From Paragonimus skrjabini miyazakii (lineage: Eukaryota > Platyhelminthes > Trematoda > Plagiorchiida > Troglotrematidae), in NCBI GenBank assembly GCA_014338405.1, contig JTDE01000244.1, forward strand, positions 234,705-298,704: a DNA stretch of 64,000 nucleotides. Direction: 5' to 3'. Made by a program: the position numbers and the translations under genes. The notes under the pieces are model-generated. The model did not search any database, was not told the DNA's origin, and saw only the letters and a program-made list of their open reading frames with translations. Of the stretch, positions 24,502 to 34,500 are shown in pieces (positions within the stretch are counted from its first letter, which is position 1; each line of letters starts with the position of its first letter).

Positions 24502-26710
24502 TCACTTAGTCCAGGGCAGGGTCAAGTTCATGAACAGTTGTTTCTGAACACAAATGGCCGGCTTCAGTCGATTGATTGCGACAGCCTCAGCAAACCGTAA
24601 GAATCTTGGGCTGGGATGACGTAATAAGATTCTGAATGCACAGGCCAGATCGCTGACGTGACCAGTGGTCAGGATGAGTCTGACGACTGCGGACACTAGT
24701 TGTTTGCGTGTTTCAACAATGGTGCCGTTCTTCGGTAATACGCAGTTATGCACACATTTAGGAAAATGTTCCTTCACTCTGGAAATCAAACACCTCTCGG
24801 TTCTGCCTATATAACTTTCTTTGCAGTTACATGTAAATTGATAGATACAGTGTGAGGTGGCACCGACAGGCTGATCTTCTTTGATTGAAGGCACAGGCAG
24901 CTTCTGGGTTCGAGCTAGTACACAAAGTTCGGCTGCGTTGAATGTTCGTTTAATTTAATTAATCAGTCTTCGCGTTGTTTGATGCATACTGTAATCACCT
25001 TTGAAAGGCAATTTTACGTAAACCTGCTTTCTTACAGTGACCACCGGTTCGGATGGCGGTTTCGGCCTACTGTGTCTTTCTATGAACCTTTTTGGGTAAC
25101 CATTTGATTGTAATACAGTCGTGATCAACTCTAATTCCTTCACAAGGCTGTCTTCTGTACGGATTCGTCTTACGCGTGTGAATATGTTGTTCTCTCTAGT
25201 GCGCGCTTTTGATGAACCGGTGTGAAATTACTAAATTTAGGTATTGACTGGACCAGGTGGATTTCCTATAAACACCTCTTTTTTGATGAAGCCATCTTCC
25301 CGGCGACTTATGAGTATGTCTTGAAACGGCAAACAGTTATCAGTCTCAAATTCGCACGTTGGCTTTAGATTGGGATGACAACTATTTAAGCGCTGCACTA
25401 TGTTATCTATTGCTTGTTCGGACCGACTAAATACTAGTGTATCATCAACGTAGCGTTTGTAGCATGTCAGACTCGCTGTCTCCGGCTAACTCTTGTTTAA
25501 TGTTTAACGTGAAAAAGTCAGCTAAGACGGGTCCTAATGGGGTTCCCATGGCTACCCTATCTATTTAGCGGTAGCACCGATCGAGAAAACGAAGGCTGAA
25601 GTTTTCAGTACATAACAATGAAACTCCCTTCAGAATATCACTAGGAAGAGGCAGAGTAATGTAGCTCGTTTCAACGAGCTCACAAATATAATCAATTGTC
25701 TCATGTAATGGGACATTCGTGAACAGTGACTGAACGTCTATGGAACACACCAACTCATTAGCAAGATTGATGTTGTCCAAGTCACTAATCAGTTCGAAAG
25801 AATCTTTAATAGAATAAGCCTGAAACTTTTGTTTTAATGGAGTTAAGATAATGACTAGCCAGCGTGCCAGTTTATGATACGGAGAATTCGTCATTGCTAG
25901 TATAGGCCTAAGAGGCATTCCATAATTGTGTGTTTTAGGGAGGTCATAGAGCTGAGGTGTCGACGTCCCACACGGTTTAAGGGATTTGTACGTCGCGTCA
26001 TCGATTATGTGCAGTTGTAATAGAAGTTGATCATGCCATCCTATTCAACCTTCTATTTCAGTGACGTTGTCCACTGTGTCTATTTGCTGAAATTTTGTTC
26101 GGTCCCGTAATATTGACAGCATCGTCTGCACATACGCGCCCCTGTCTAAAATGATTGCACGCGAGCCCTTGTCTGGTTTAAGTATTACCACATTTTTTGA
26201 TTTAAGTTCTCTTAGTGCTTGTAGGTGTTGTTTTGTAACAACACACCGATCGTTGATTGGAGTCATGATAAACCCATTAGCTATATCAGGGAGTTTGGTT
26301 CTGAGCCCGCCTAAGTTGTCAGCAGTGGTTTGCTGAAGATCTGATAAGTTATCAACTAGGTTATCGAACTGGGCTTCAACTTAAATATGGTTAGGCTTAT
26401 ATGATGGTATTTTATAATCTAGACCCAGAGCTAAGGCTTATAATTGAAAAGAATTCAACTGTACTGAAGAACAGTTCAATATATACTTGCTAGGATCCGT
26501 TGGAATTGGTCCTTCAGCAGGCTTCTTACGTGACTTCTGCAAACGGTTGATGTAAGTCCTCTTCCTACGATCGACGATCGCCTTACATAATTGTGTAAAC
26601 ACTATATGACCGCATAATGACAAGTTTTCTACGATGGGAAGAAGACGGCAATGTGTTTGACGCAAATCCATCAGTCGCATTTGTACAGTTTCAGAAGAAC
26701 ACAAATGGTG
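24502..26710 (-). mobile_element. PLE-A: nearly full-length Penelope-like retroelement (RT + GIY-YIG), pseudogene
   Basis: Penelope-like elements encode one protein with a reverse transcriptase related to telomerase and a C-terminal GIY-YIG endonuclease that nicks the target. Read on the - strand: an N-terminal region (26704-26438); the LKPDKGSR block near 26170; RT motif A as CSIDVQSLFTNVPL (about 25750-25710); motif B as VAMGTPLGPVLADF (about 25555-25515); the catalytic YVDD at 25452-25441; a thumb segment with CLPFQDILISRRED; a connector with KLPFKGD; then the endonuclease with CIYQFTCNCKESYIGRT (about 24850-24799) and a tail ending LTLPWTK at 24502. The RT and nuclease motifs look well kept. 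At least five in-frame stops and a few frameshifts divide the frame, so the copy cannot make a full protein. A hammerhead relic follows at 24375-24420. Confidence 0.92.
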
Positions 26711-29700
26711 TCAGCCCAAAAAGATTTGTCGCACTGATATGAAACTAAGCAATTTTTGGTAACAATTGCACGCATGATACTTATTGTTCTGTTAACTGTG
26801 AACAAATATGACTATCAACATAGCTGCTTTAGTCTGCGAGTGCAGTATGTTTAGCTGGAATAAAACGTCGCGATATATTGAAGAGGTTTAGCAACCTTTT
26901 CAGAGGTGCCCATTGAATGAATGATGAGTAGCAGCTGACAACTTAATGTATATGCATATACTCACCACACTCTCTATAATGTAGAAACTAACGAACGGAA
27001 GAAAAGATCAACAACGAGGTTTGGGTTCAAAATTGAATAAACAAAATTCCTCCTGCAGGGACGCTACTGACCACTGTTTTGTTTGGCCTAATGGAGCAAC
27101 TCTACCGACAGGTGACTTTTGTCTCTCGTACCTCATGGAGAAAACTGTAAAACCCCGCGTAACCAACCCATTTTTTAACGCCCTCGTACGTCTAATTCAT
27201 ATCATTTTCTATCCGTCTGATTGCTACTGCCAGTCTAGCAGATGTTACAAGTACAAAGGTTCCATCCCTTGGAATAAAACTCGGGTAAAAATGATACACT
27301 TTTGGCTGTGTGCTGAAATTGTTTACTCCAAAATGAAGCTGGTGAATTGGCTCAATGTTTATACGATGCTCTCATTACGCACGTGCAACGCCAGGAAGAC
27401 AATTTTTGACAATTTGTCATATTGCTGGTTTTCAGATGTCTTTCGTAGAAACTTCAAAAACCATCACGATATTCGAGCTAAGAAGTTCACTGCCGTCACT
27501 TGTGAATACTGATAAACAATTACCAATAAACATGCAGGAACGGATGTATAAACTTCCGTTGTGCGCTAAGTCTTATTCTGCTCGGTCAAAAAGATTTTTC
27601 GGCACATTTGTTTTTGTTTTTAAAGTCACTTTCAATGATTTCATTGGATAAACTGAAGTTTCTGTAACAATTGACGAAAGAGAATGCAGAACTCAATGTG
27701 ACTTTACCACGTAAAATGGTCATTCACCAGTCAGAAGTTGGTTCAATCACATCAACTCTAATGAATGTTAAATGTTTTATCAAAGCAACACAAAGTTTGG
27801 TAACATCTGTTTGGAATTTCCAGTAAGTAAGCACATCAAACCTACTCTCAAACTTTTATAACTTTCATGATCTGTTACCCACCCCAGGGTTTTGTGCATT
27901 CGGGTTTACACAAGTTTTAATGAATGTGTATGTGTGGAACTGTAAGTGACTTTCACTAAATCAACTATTTTAACATGTGCAAAAAGTCTTTCACGGTGAG
28001 CCATTTTACCACATCGGTTCGAACTCCAAGGATGTACACGCCGAAAACACAACGATCTTTCAGGATTAACTCGTACTTTTTATAACTGCACTGAATTTGG
28101 TGGAATGTAACTGAAAACATTTGATGGCATTCTATTATTGACTTAATTAAAACCGTTCAAACGCCCTTCCTCGACACAGACACTGCACTCCGCCCTATGA
28201 AAAGCGAAATCGTCGGAGTGAGCTTTAGCTGAGATGATTTTAAAACTGTTGTTTAATCGGTGTTTGGGACAGCTAACCATTTTTGGCATAGAATGAGGCT
28301 TTATAAATTTTGTTTAAATACATCTGTAGATAATCTACCTATGAACCAGAAAACAAAACAAAACAAAAACGATAAAGCTATCACATCCATATATTAATTG
28401 TACTTGAGGATGTCGATCGCCTGTGCAAAATTCTGTCAAAAGAATGAAACTGCTCATCTGTGTGCATGTATGGGTACGCTTCATACACCTACGTAACGTA
28501 AATGACCACAGTCAACAGGTAGACAACCAAAGTCACGGTGGTGTTCACTGGCTAACAAACACACTATTAATAAGTACATGAAGATTTAGGTTGACCAAGT
28601 TCACAAATAACTGTTGCCTTCGCAACCGCGTTGACTTTTCACATTATTCATTCCGTCAAGAGATAGTAAGCGTATTTCGCGCGTGTCATTGACTGCCAGC
28701 TGTGCATATTTTCGTCACGAATAGAAGTTGAACTGTGGACAGCCTTTTTTGAAGCAAACATGATTCTCACTGTGACATCGACCTCGCATTAGGTATAATT
28801 GAATTATCATTAGCTCGGTGGTTACGACGGGAGATATGGCAATTGTTCTGGCAACTCCAATCAATTACCCAAATAATAGGTCATTCTTTAAATTTGAAAC
28901 AGCAGAAAACATTACATGTACTGAGCTATGTACATATCACTAATCACAAATGATGGATTTTGGTGATTGTGAGATCCATAGGTGGGAAGTAGCCTTATAT
29001 GTCAACAATTTCAATGCATCATATTCTGGAAAACAGATAGAGGCTGATGTTGAGATAAATCGATTTTTTCTAGGAAAGATATGAAAATGATCGTGACCAT
29101 CACGCAAATGCTGTAAGATTTACGGATAATTAATCCATTGTAGAACAACCTATCAAAAGTCGTCTGTATGAGAACAATGTCCAGTTTTGAATCTATTGGA
29201 ATCAGTTCAGCCGACATAATTGTATGTAAACTAAGGCGGTTTGGTCTGGCGCTGATTTCATCCTGGACTCTAATCGATAGCTAATCTACGCAGATCAGGT
29301 GATGAACAAATGGGTTTTAATGAACCAATTAAGCTATCATTAGAACAATAACTGCTTATCAGTTTTCCTGGTAGTAAGTTTGGTCGATCGTGCAATCAAT
29401 ATCCACCACCAACGTATAAAGTTGCAATAACCTGAAATAAATATTTTGGTCTCCCCTCCCTTTATAGCAGTAGGCATATATAAAACACTTCCTATATGGA
29501 TATCACTTCTTCCCAGAGCTTGCTTTTATTTGAACGTTCCAACTGAATTTCGAATGCTGACATAATTTCAATTATGAATATTTTAATTACCAACTCATAT
29601 ATTGCTTGTAACCTTACTTGGTTGTCAATATTTATTCGATTACTGTAACACATAAGTGTGTAACGGCCGTTATTTTCTGATTAACAGCGACCCCATTATT

Positions 29701-31694
29701 GGAGAACGTAAAGTGTTTGCTAAAACCAATTACACAAGATCTGATTTGTAAACCTTTCGGATTACCCTCGGAATGGTGTCATCAACTATTCGTTCAACAC
29801 TGGCTGAATCAGTCATTGTGTTTATCTTAGATACATTGGCGTCTGTTGATCATACCAACTAAATGCTTTGCATTTCATCAGTCATACTTCGGACTTCTTT
29901 TGGCACATTGGTGCTCCTTTCAAAATAATCGATTAGGTCCACTGAATACGTGTACTGTATTTTTAGTTTGAGTTATGAGTCTGGTACTCAAACTGTTGCA
30001 TTATTTAAGTTGTCGATGGCCAATATAATGTTTCACGAACAACTTAAAGATGAATTTCTTGAAGCCAAGTACTTGTGCTGAACACACGTTTTCAGTTTAC
30101 AATCCGCTTTACATTTCCATTTTTACTGTTTAGATCGATGAAATTAGACAACATGGACACATCGGTACAATTCATTTCCGTACTACATTTGCTAACGCTC
30201 ACTTAATACCTAAGCAATTACAGTCATTTCTTACAGACATTTCAATGATTTGTCTACTTCAAAGAAAGCTACATCACAGAACTTGGTTTGTGTATCTTGT
30301 GTAATCTAAATGTTAAAACGTTCACAAGCCGCAACACTGAGTGATCCACTTACAATGGATAGAGTCTAAAATTATTTAAGCAATTATGTTTGAAGAACAG
30401 ACGTATGGCAGACTGATGCACTGGAGACCGTGAACATTTTTACCAACGGAGATTCGGCAGTGGTGTAAATTGAAAGTAACCAATGAGAGAAAAATTGAGA
30501 GGAAAAGATGGTGACATTTAGACAGAGGTTTTCACCATTTTGTAAGTTGAGATTTCAAAGATGACGTCTGCAAACTATAACGCATTCAGAAAAAGCGAGT
30601 TGTTGCTATCGGGCGTGGATATGGAGAAAACAGTGAAGTTTTACGAATTAGAATTAAACGCATCAAAGACTCTTCTATTTTCTCCATATAAAAGCTAGTC
30701 TTCTGTACACGTGATCAGAGATAACTTAAGTAACATCGATTACCTAGACGTATTGTTGCCGATTTCATAATTTGGACGAGATTCAATTGCAACTAATCTG
30801 AGCTGCGATCGGATATGAACAATCGATTGAAACAATATGTCCAACCACAGCAAACGTCATACTGACTGAGCTACAGATCTACGTCGGGATCACATAGCTT
30901 ACACATTTAGACTCAGTTTCCCCACCCAAACCACAGTATCACGGAATTCATCAAACAATCCAGCTGACTGACTGTCCAAACAGGATATCCTTGAGCAGTT
31001 AACGTCGGGCTCCATCAATCTTGTAACATACAAGCTGGCCGCTTTCACTCTGAACCCCCGCGACACTTGTGAACCAGCTTTGTGGCAACGTAGAGACACC
31101 GGGGGACAGCGTTCTTCCGAAGTAGGGGTTCCAGCAACAGTCCGGTAAAAGGAGACAACACAAAGAAACATGAACTTAAGGTCCCGTTAGCCATCCACAC
31201 AACTTACACAAACGAAAACCAAAGCGGCACCAACAACACAGAAGCTCGCCCTGTTACACAATTAACTTCAGTCCGTGCACGCTTAATGGTCTCGACTACA
31301 CGTTAAAATGTTAGCTTGAATTTGACTGAAACCCAGAACTTTTTCAGCTGGGTCTCATTTTTAAATTATTCGGTACCTTTTCAGTATATGTATCGGGTTT
31401 CAGTGGATAACAAACCATTTTGGAACACCGCGATCCGTCTTACCAGACTTCAACATGCATTCACTGAATGGCTTGTTAGGCAAAAGTAAACATATTAGAA
31501 AGCCTCTGCTATATTCTAATTTTTCTGCAAGGGTAAGAGTTAGTGTTAAGATAACGTACTAACCAAAAGTATCATGAGAGTTTCAAACGTTTTTGAGTCT
31601 GCATCGGCAGTGAATTAAAACTCAATTATGTACTCGACCAAAACAAACTTTTGGGCACCAGTTCGTTAGTTACCGTGAATATGTCCGGTTTAGT
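26711..31694. other. Mostly unassigned; weak candidate exons and a GC-richer patch
   Basis: Two splice-bordered open blocks on the + strand are worth noting: 27059-27111 (acceptor CTGCAG, donor CAG|GTGACT) and 27436-27651 (acceptor TTTTCAG, 71 codons to a stop). Neither resembles a known protein. An (AAAAC)n tract lies at 28350-28370. A GC-richer patch at 30890-31270 contains opposed open frames without recognisable domains and may be a decayed repeat. Confidence 0.4.
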
Positions 31695-31756
31695 CATGAG
31701 AAGAAGCGCGCAGCAAACAAGCTTGTTTTCAGTGTTTCATCATCAGACCAAATACA
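31695..31756 (-). ncRNA. Hammerhead-like relic downstream of PLE-B
   Basis: On the - strand CTGATGA (31746-31740) is followed after nine bases by GAA and the perfect palindrome AACAAGCTTGTT, which sits where stem III belongs. Stem II is not recognisable and stem I would rest on G-U pairs, so the fold is at best a relic. The same arrangement follows PLE-C (33770-33812), PLE-D (51078-51125) and the remnant at 39765, which argues that it is inherited from the element family. Confidence 0.35.
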
Positions 31757-31799
31757 ACACATTTATATGGGTTCGACAGGGTTAGTACATCAATAGGGT

Positions 31800-32800
31800 G
31801 GGGGATGGAAGGCATTAATATCAAGTTAGTCAGATTCATCAAATGGTTTTGGCAAATCCGTACTCCTACGTAATAGATCGATCCGAGTTATTGATACATG
31901 GCCACGGGAGATTCAATGCTTTGACCAGACGCTTTTGTGAACATAACGGGAGTGAGTGTAATCGAATTGCGATGGCTTCTGCGATGGCTAATAAACCACC
32001 TTTGACCCATTTCGATTGCACTCCGCAGACTCGATAGATCGGTTTGAACGAATCAGCCGGGTTAATCATATGGTTCGATTCGACCAAGTGTGCAGCGACC
32101 GCTGTTGAGCAAGTCTTCATCGATCCTCTAGCTAGCCACGCCGGATGATGCTCCCGCATGCGTTCAGATAGTCGCCTTGTTGTGCGGCCTATGTAGCTTG
32201 TTCCACAGGAACAAACAAAACGGTAAACACAAAAAGAGGCAGCATGTACAGGCGGTATATCTTTTAGCTGGGGACGCAAAACTGGTGTGGAGTTAAATCG
32301 TATACGTAATTGAGTTGCGAAATAGGTTTTGTTAAGTGCCACGTTAAGTCTCCTAGTTATATTCTCAGCGTTGCTGTCGCCTTTGAAAGACAACGTAATA
32401 TAGACAGACTTTTTGTCTACGGTTTGCGGTACACCTATCTTTGCGCTAATGTGTTTAGCTATGAACTGTTCTGTATAACCGTTTTCAAGAAGTGTGTTAA
32501 ATATAAACAGTTTATCTTCCACGGTGTCATCTGAGGAGATTTTCACAGCTCTGTCTAGTAAGCATCGGACTAAATTCTTCTTTTGTCTCAAAGGTACAAA
32601 ACTATTGAAGTTAGTATACTGTCCTGACCAAGTTGCCTTGCGGTGTACTTTACGTTGTAATGTGCCGTCCTCACGGCGTGACATGAACACGTCTAGAAAT
32701 GCTATGCCTACTGGTGACTCGGATTCCAGGGTGAAGCGGATATTTTTGTGGGCACAGTTGAAGTTCGTTAATTGGCAGACGCATTCACACTTTCAAGTGC
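31800..32800 (-). mobile_element. PLE-B: Penelope-like element, RT thumb plus intact GIY-YIG endonuclease
   Basis: The longest uninterrupted coding stretch of the window: 274 codons (32690-31866, -), extended upstream in the same frame to about 32790 (CAHKNIRFTLE, then GIAFLDVFMSRREDGT). It covers the RT thumb (KATWSGQYTNFNSFVPL), the connector (ITLSFKGDSNAENITRRL) and a full GIY-YIG domain (FCVYRFVCSCGTSYIGRT, then RRLSERMREHHPAWL) ending LNLPWPCINNSD and a short tail. The GIY motif (here VYRF), the YIG motif and the following arginine-rich helix are preserved. The element is 5'-truncated: the catalytic RT palm is missing. Its 3' flank (31800-31865) is homologous to the flank of PLE-D. The uninterrupted frame suggests a younger insertion than PLE-A. 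The first Met of the frame is not a true start. Confidence 0.92.
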
Positions 32801-33174
32801 ACACTGTTACTGACTTGTTGAAATAACTGGAAGCTAAATCAAGAACAGTGTTCTGTAAAACATGTGTACAAACTTTTATATGTTCAGGTGTACCGTGAGA
32901 CAAAACTAAAGCCAAACTTATCACCTCTTTTTTTAAATATGTTCTGCCAAATGTATATTGCATTGTAGTTTTTACGTCGCTCAACACGGTGGCTAACATT
33001 GCATTATTCATGGGTGATAGGCAACTGAGTGTGTGTTGTTCCAAGACAACCAACCCTTACAACCATTGTATTCAGATAAAAATTTCCACTGACCCAGTCC
33101 AGAAAAGATGTGATATTAGTTTTTGATGGGCCAAAGTGGTTGAGTGTTTACATTTGATAATTCGGTCATGCCTA
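32801..33174 (-). other. Unassigned stretch with an 86-codon open frame
   Basis: The - strand frame 33053-32793 is open for 86 codons, and its residue mix looks protein-like (for example LATVLSDVKTTMQYTFGRTY). I recognise no family. It lies directly upstream of the truncated PLE-B and could be host exon sequence, older repeat sequence or chance. Confidence 0.3.
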
Positions 33175-33391
33175 ACGTGAGGTAGCCTAATGAACAGCAT
33201 GTCCGTAGTTCAAGTCCCGGCAGTGGCGAGGATATGCACTACTGACGAGCTCTAATGAGAGCGAAACTCGAGTCTAGTGGTTCTTTTCAAAAGGGGCCGA
33301 CTGGAAAGTCTATGGGGATGCGACAGCTGCGATCAATTGTGGTTGATGTTCAACTTGAAGTTAACCAAATCCCCGGCTACTCATCAGTAAC
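33175..33391 (+). mobile_element. Retrozyme/SINE-like element, copy 1 (complete hammerhead core)
   Basis: An approximately 215-bp element found three times in this window (33.2, 36.9 and, inverted, 39.1 kb). It opens with Pol III promoter-like boxes, TAGCCTAATGA (A-like) and AGTTCAAGTCC (B-like), continues into a type I hammerhead (33221-33303) and ends after a shared segment finishing CTACTCATCAG. Copies 1 and 2 align from the box region to the end without large gaps. It has no coding capacity. The make-up resembles the Sm-alpha SINE-like family of schistosomes and the animal retrozymes, non-autonomous elements with hammerheads thought to be spread by Penelope-like enzymes. A degraded PLE fragment (PLE-E) begins immediately downstream on the same strand. 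Assignment to a named family would need a database search. Confidence 0.75.
33221..33303 (+). ncRNA. Type I hammerhead ribozyme with complete catalytic core
   Basis: Hammerheads are self-cleaving RNAs that cut 3' of an NUH triplet. Here CTGACGA (33242-33248; a C is allowed at the variable position 7) is followed by a 4-bp stem II (GCTC 33249-33252 with GAGC 33259-33262), then GAAA (33263-33266), a minimal stem III (AC/GT closing TCGA) and C at 33274. The predicted cut is between 33274 and 33275. Stem I is formed by CACTA (33237-33241) with TAGTG (33275-33279). It is extended after an internal loop by CAGTGGC (33221-33227) with GCCGACTG (33296-33303, one bulge). All invariant core bases are present. 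The very short stem III is typical of retrozyme and PLE hammerheads, which often cleave best as dimers. Activity is inferred, not shown. Confidence 0.85.
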
Positions 33392-33394
33392 AAC

Positions 33395-33765
33395 ATTAGT
33401 CACGAATTGATATCAACGTTGCAACACACCTACCAATCGGCCCAAATACGCATCCTGCTAAGCACTAGGGACTTGGCTGTTCATAGCGGCGATACACACT
33501 CAACCGATCAGTCTGTCTCCCACGTAATCTACCAGTTCAATTGCAGTTGCAATGACGTCTGAATAGGCAGGACAGATCGGCGTTTGCATCAACGTATGAC
33601 TGAGCACGTTCAACAGCAATCCCGAAAAACGACCTATTGACTGTAACAAGCTCGAGGACCTTGGCTCCATCAATCGCCAGACACATTTTAGCAACCGGTC
33701 ACCTGGTTGACCCTGTTAAATCGTTCAAGATATTTCGCGAACATTCCCATTAAGTCATAGAACAG
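33395..33765 (+). mobile_element. PLE-E: degraded GIY-YIG fragment on the + strand
   Basis: From about 33500 the + strand reads HVIYQFNCSCNDV, then a TGA exactly where the Tyr of the YIG motif should stand, then IGRTDRRLHQRMTEHV. After a frameshift near 33635 it continues SIARHILATGHLVDPVKSF, the region that follows the nuclease core in the other copies of this window. Only the endonuclease part of a Penelope-like protein is present, broken by stops. It starts right after retrozyme-like copy 1 and runs tail-to-tail into the 3' flank of PLE-C. Confidence 0.85.
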
Positions 33766-33769
33766 TAGA

Positions 33770-33812
33770 CGTGACGAACAATTGTTTTCGATAATTAATC
33801 ATCAGATCAATA
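33770..33812 (-). ncRNA. Hammerhead-like relic downstream of PLE-C
   Basis: On the - strand TGAT (33809-33806) can pair with GTCA (33775-33772) as stem I. Next come CTGATGA (33805-33799), nine AT-rich bases with no convincing stem II, GAAA (33789-33786), the palindromic stem III AACAA/TTGTT and C (33776) at the cleavage position. Core boxes, stem I, stem III and the cleavage triplet are in correct order; only stem II is lost. It lies about 175 bp after the PLE-C stop. Confidence 0.5.
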
Positions 33813-33985
33813 CAATTATATAGATTCAGCAAAATCAAAAACAGTGTGTACACAAGACAAATAGGCTTAGCAGACTGTCATTGGATTAAGCAGAACGTTA
33901 CAAAATATCCAGGCCTGCATAGGTTAGTCACTCAGGGAGCAAATCACCAGTGCTAACGATTGGTGGTTTGGAGTTCCACGCATCA

Positions 33986-34500
33986 TTACGTCACAAAGTT
34001 ATCGGTTGGAGTTTGGATGGGCATACAGACTGATGGTGTGACCTTTGGCCACGGCAACTGCAGGGCTTGCACGAATTTTTTGTGTGAACACAAAATCGGA
34101 TTGCGCAATCGAATGGCGATCGATTCAGCAGTAGCCAACATTCGTTGTCTGACCAGTTTTGGGTGGTTTATTGGGACTTTGTAGACAACACGGAACGCCT
34201 GAGTGCGGTCAACCCAGTGATCAGTATCTGCCAGATGTGCGACGACTGCGCTGTTGATGGATTTAATTGAACCTGTCCCGAGCCAAGCTGGATGGTGTTC
34301 TTTGATCCGTTTTGACAAACGCCCCGTCGTGTGACCTACATATTCTGCTGTACAACAGCAGGAAAATGAGTATACAACCATGGAATGGTCCAGGACAGGG
34401 AGTTTGTCTTGAATGTGGGACCTCGGAAGAGCCACAAAACAAAATGAACATTCAGAGCAGTCAACTGTAGGTGTGTAATTCAAAACGCACTATGGTCGAT
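33986..34500 (-). mobile_element. PLE-C: Penelope-like GIY-YIG endonuclease fragment
   Basis: An open - strand frame of 165 codons (34483-33986) encodes the end of the connector and the whole nuclease domain: VVYSFSCCCTAEYVGHT (YIG changed to YVG), RLSKRIKEHHPAWLGTG, then the conserved C-terminal helix (AESIAIRLRNPILCSHKKF) and LQLPWP. It is similar in layout to PLE-B but clearly diverged, so it is a different subfamily. The element is 5'-truncated just upstream of 34500; the RT is missing. Its 3' flank carries a hammerhead-like motif. Confidence 0.9.

Noticed and set aside
27021..27512. 163-codon frame on the + strand
   Set aside because: Starts at TTG, shows no domain and overlaps better splice-bordered alternatives; length alone is not convincing.
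30890..31270. GC-richer patch with opposed frames (90 codons on -)
   Set aside because: Neither frame matches a PLE, LINE or host domain that I know, so no call is made.
33375..33395. CTGATGAG on the - strand at the end of the retrozyme-like copy 1 (also in copy 2)
   Set aside because: No GAAA box or stem II/III follows in register, so it is not a second ribozyme.
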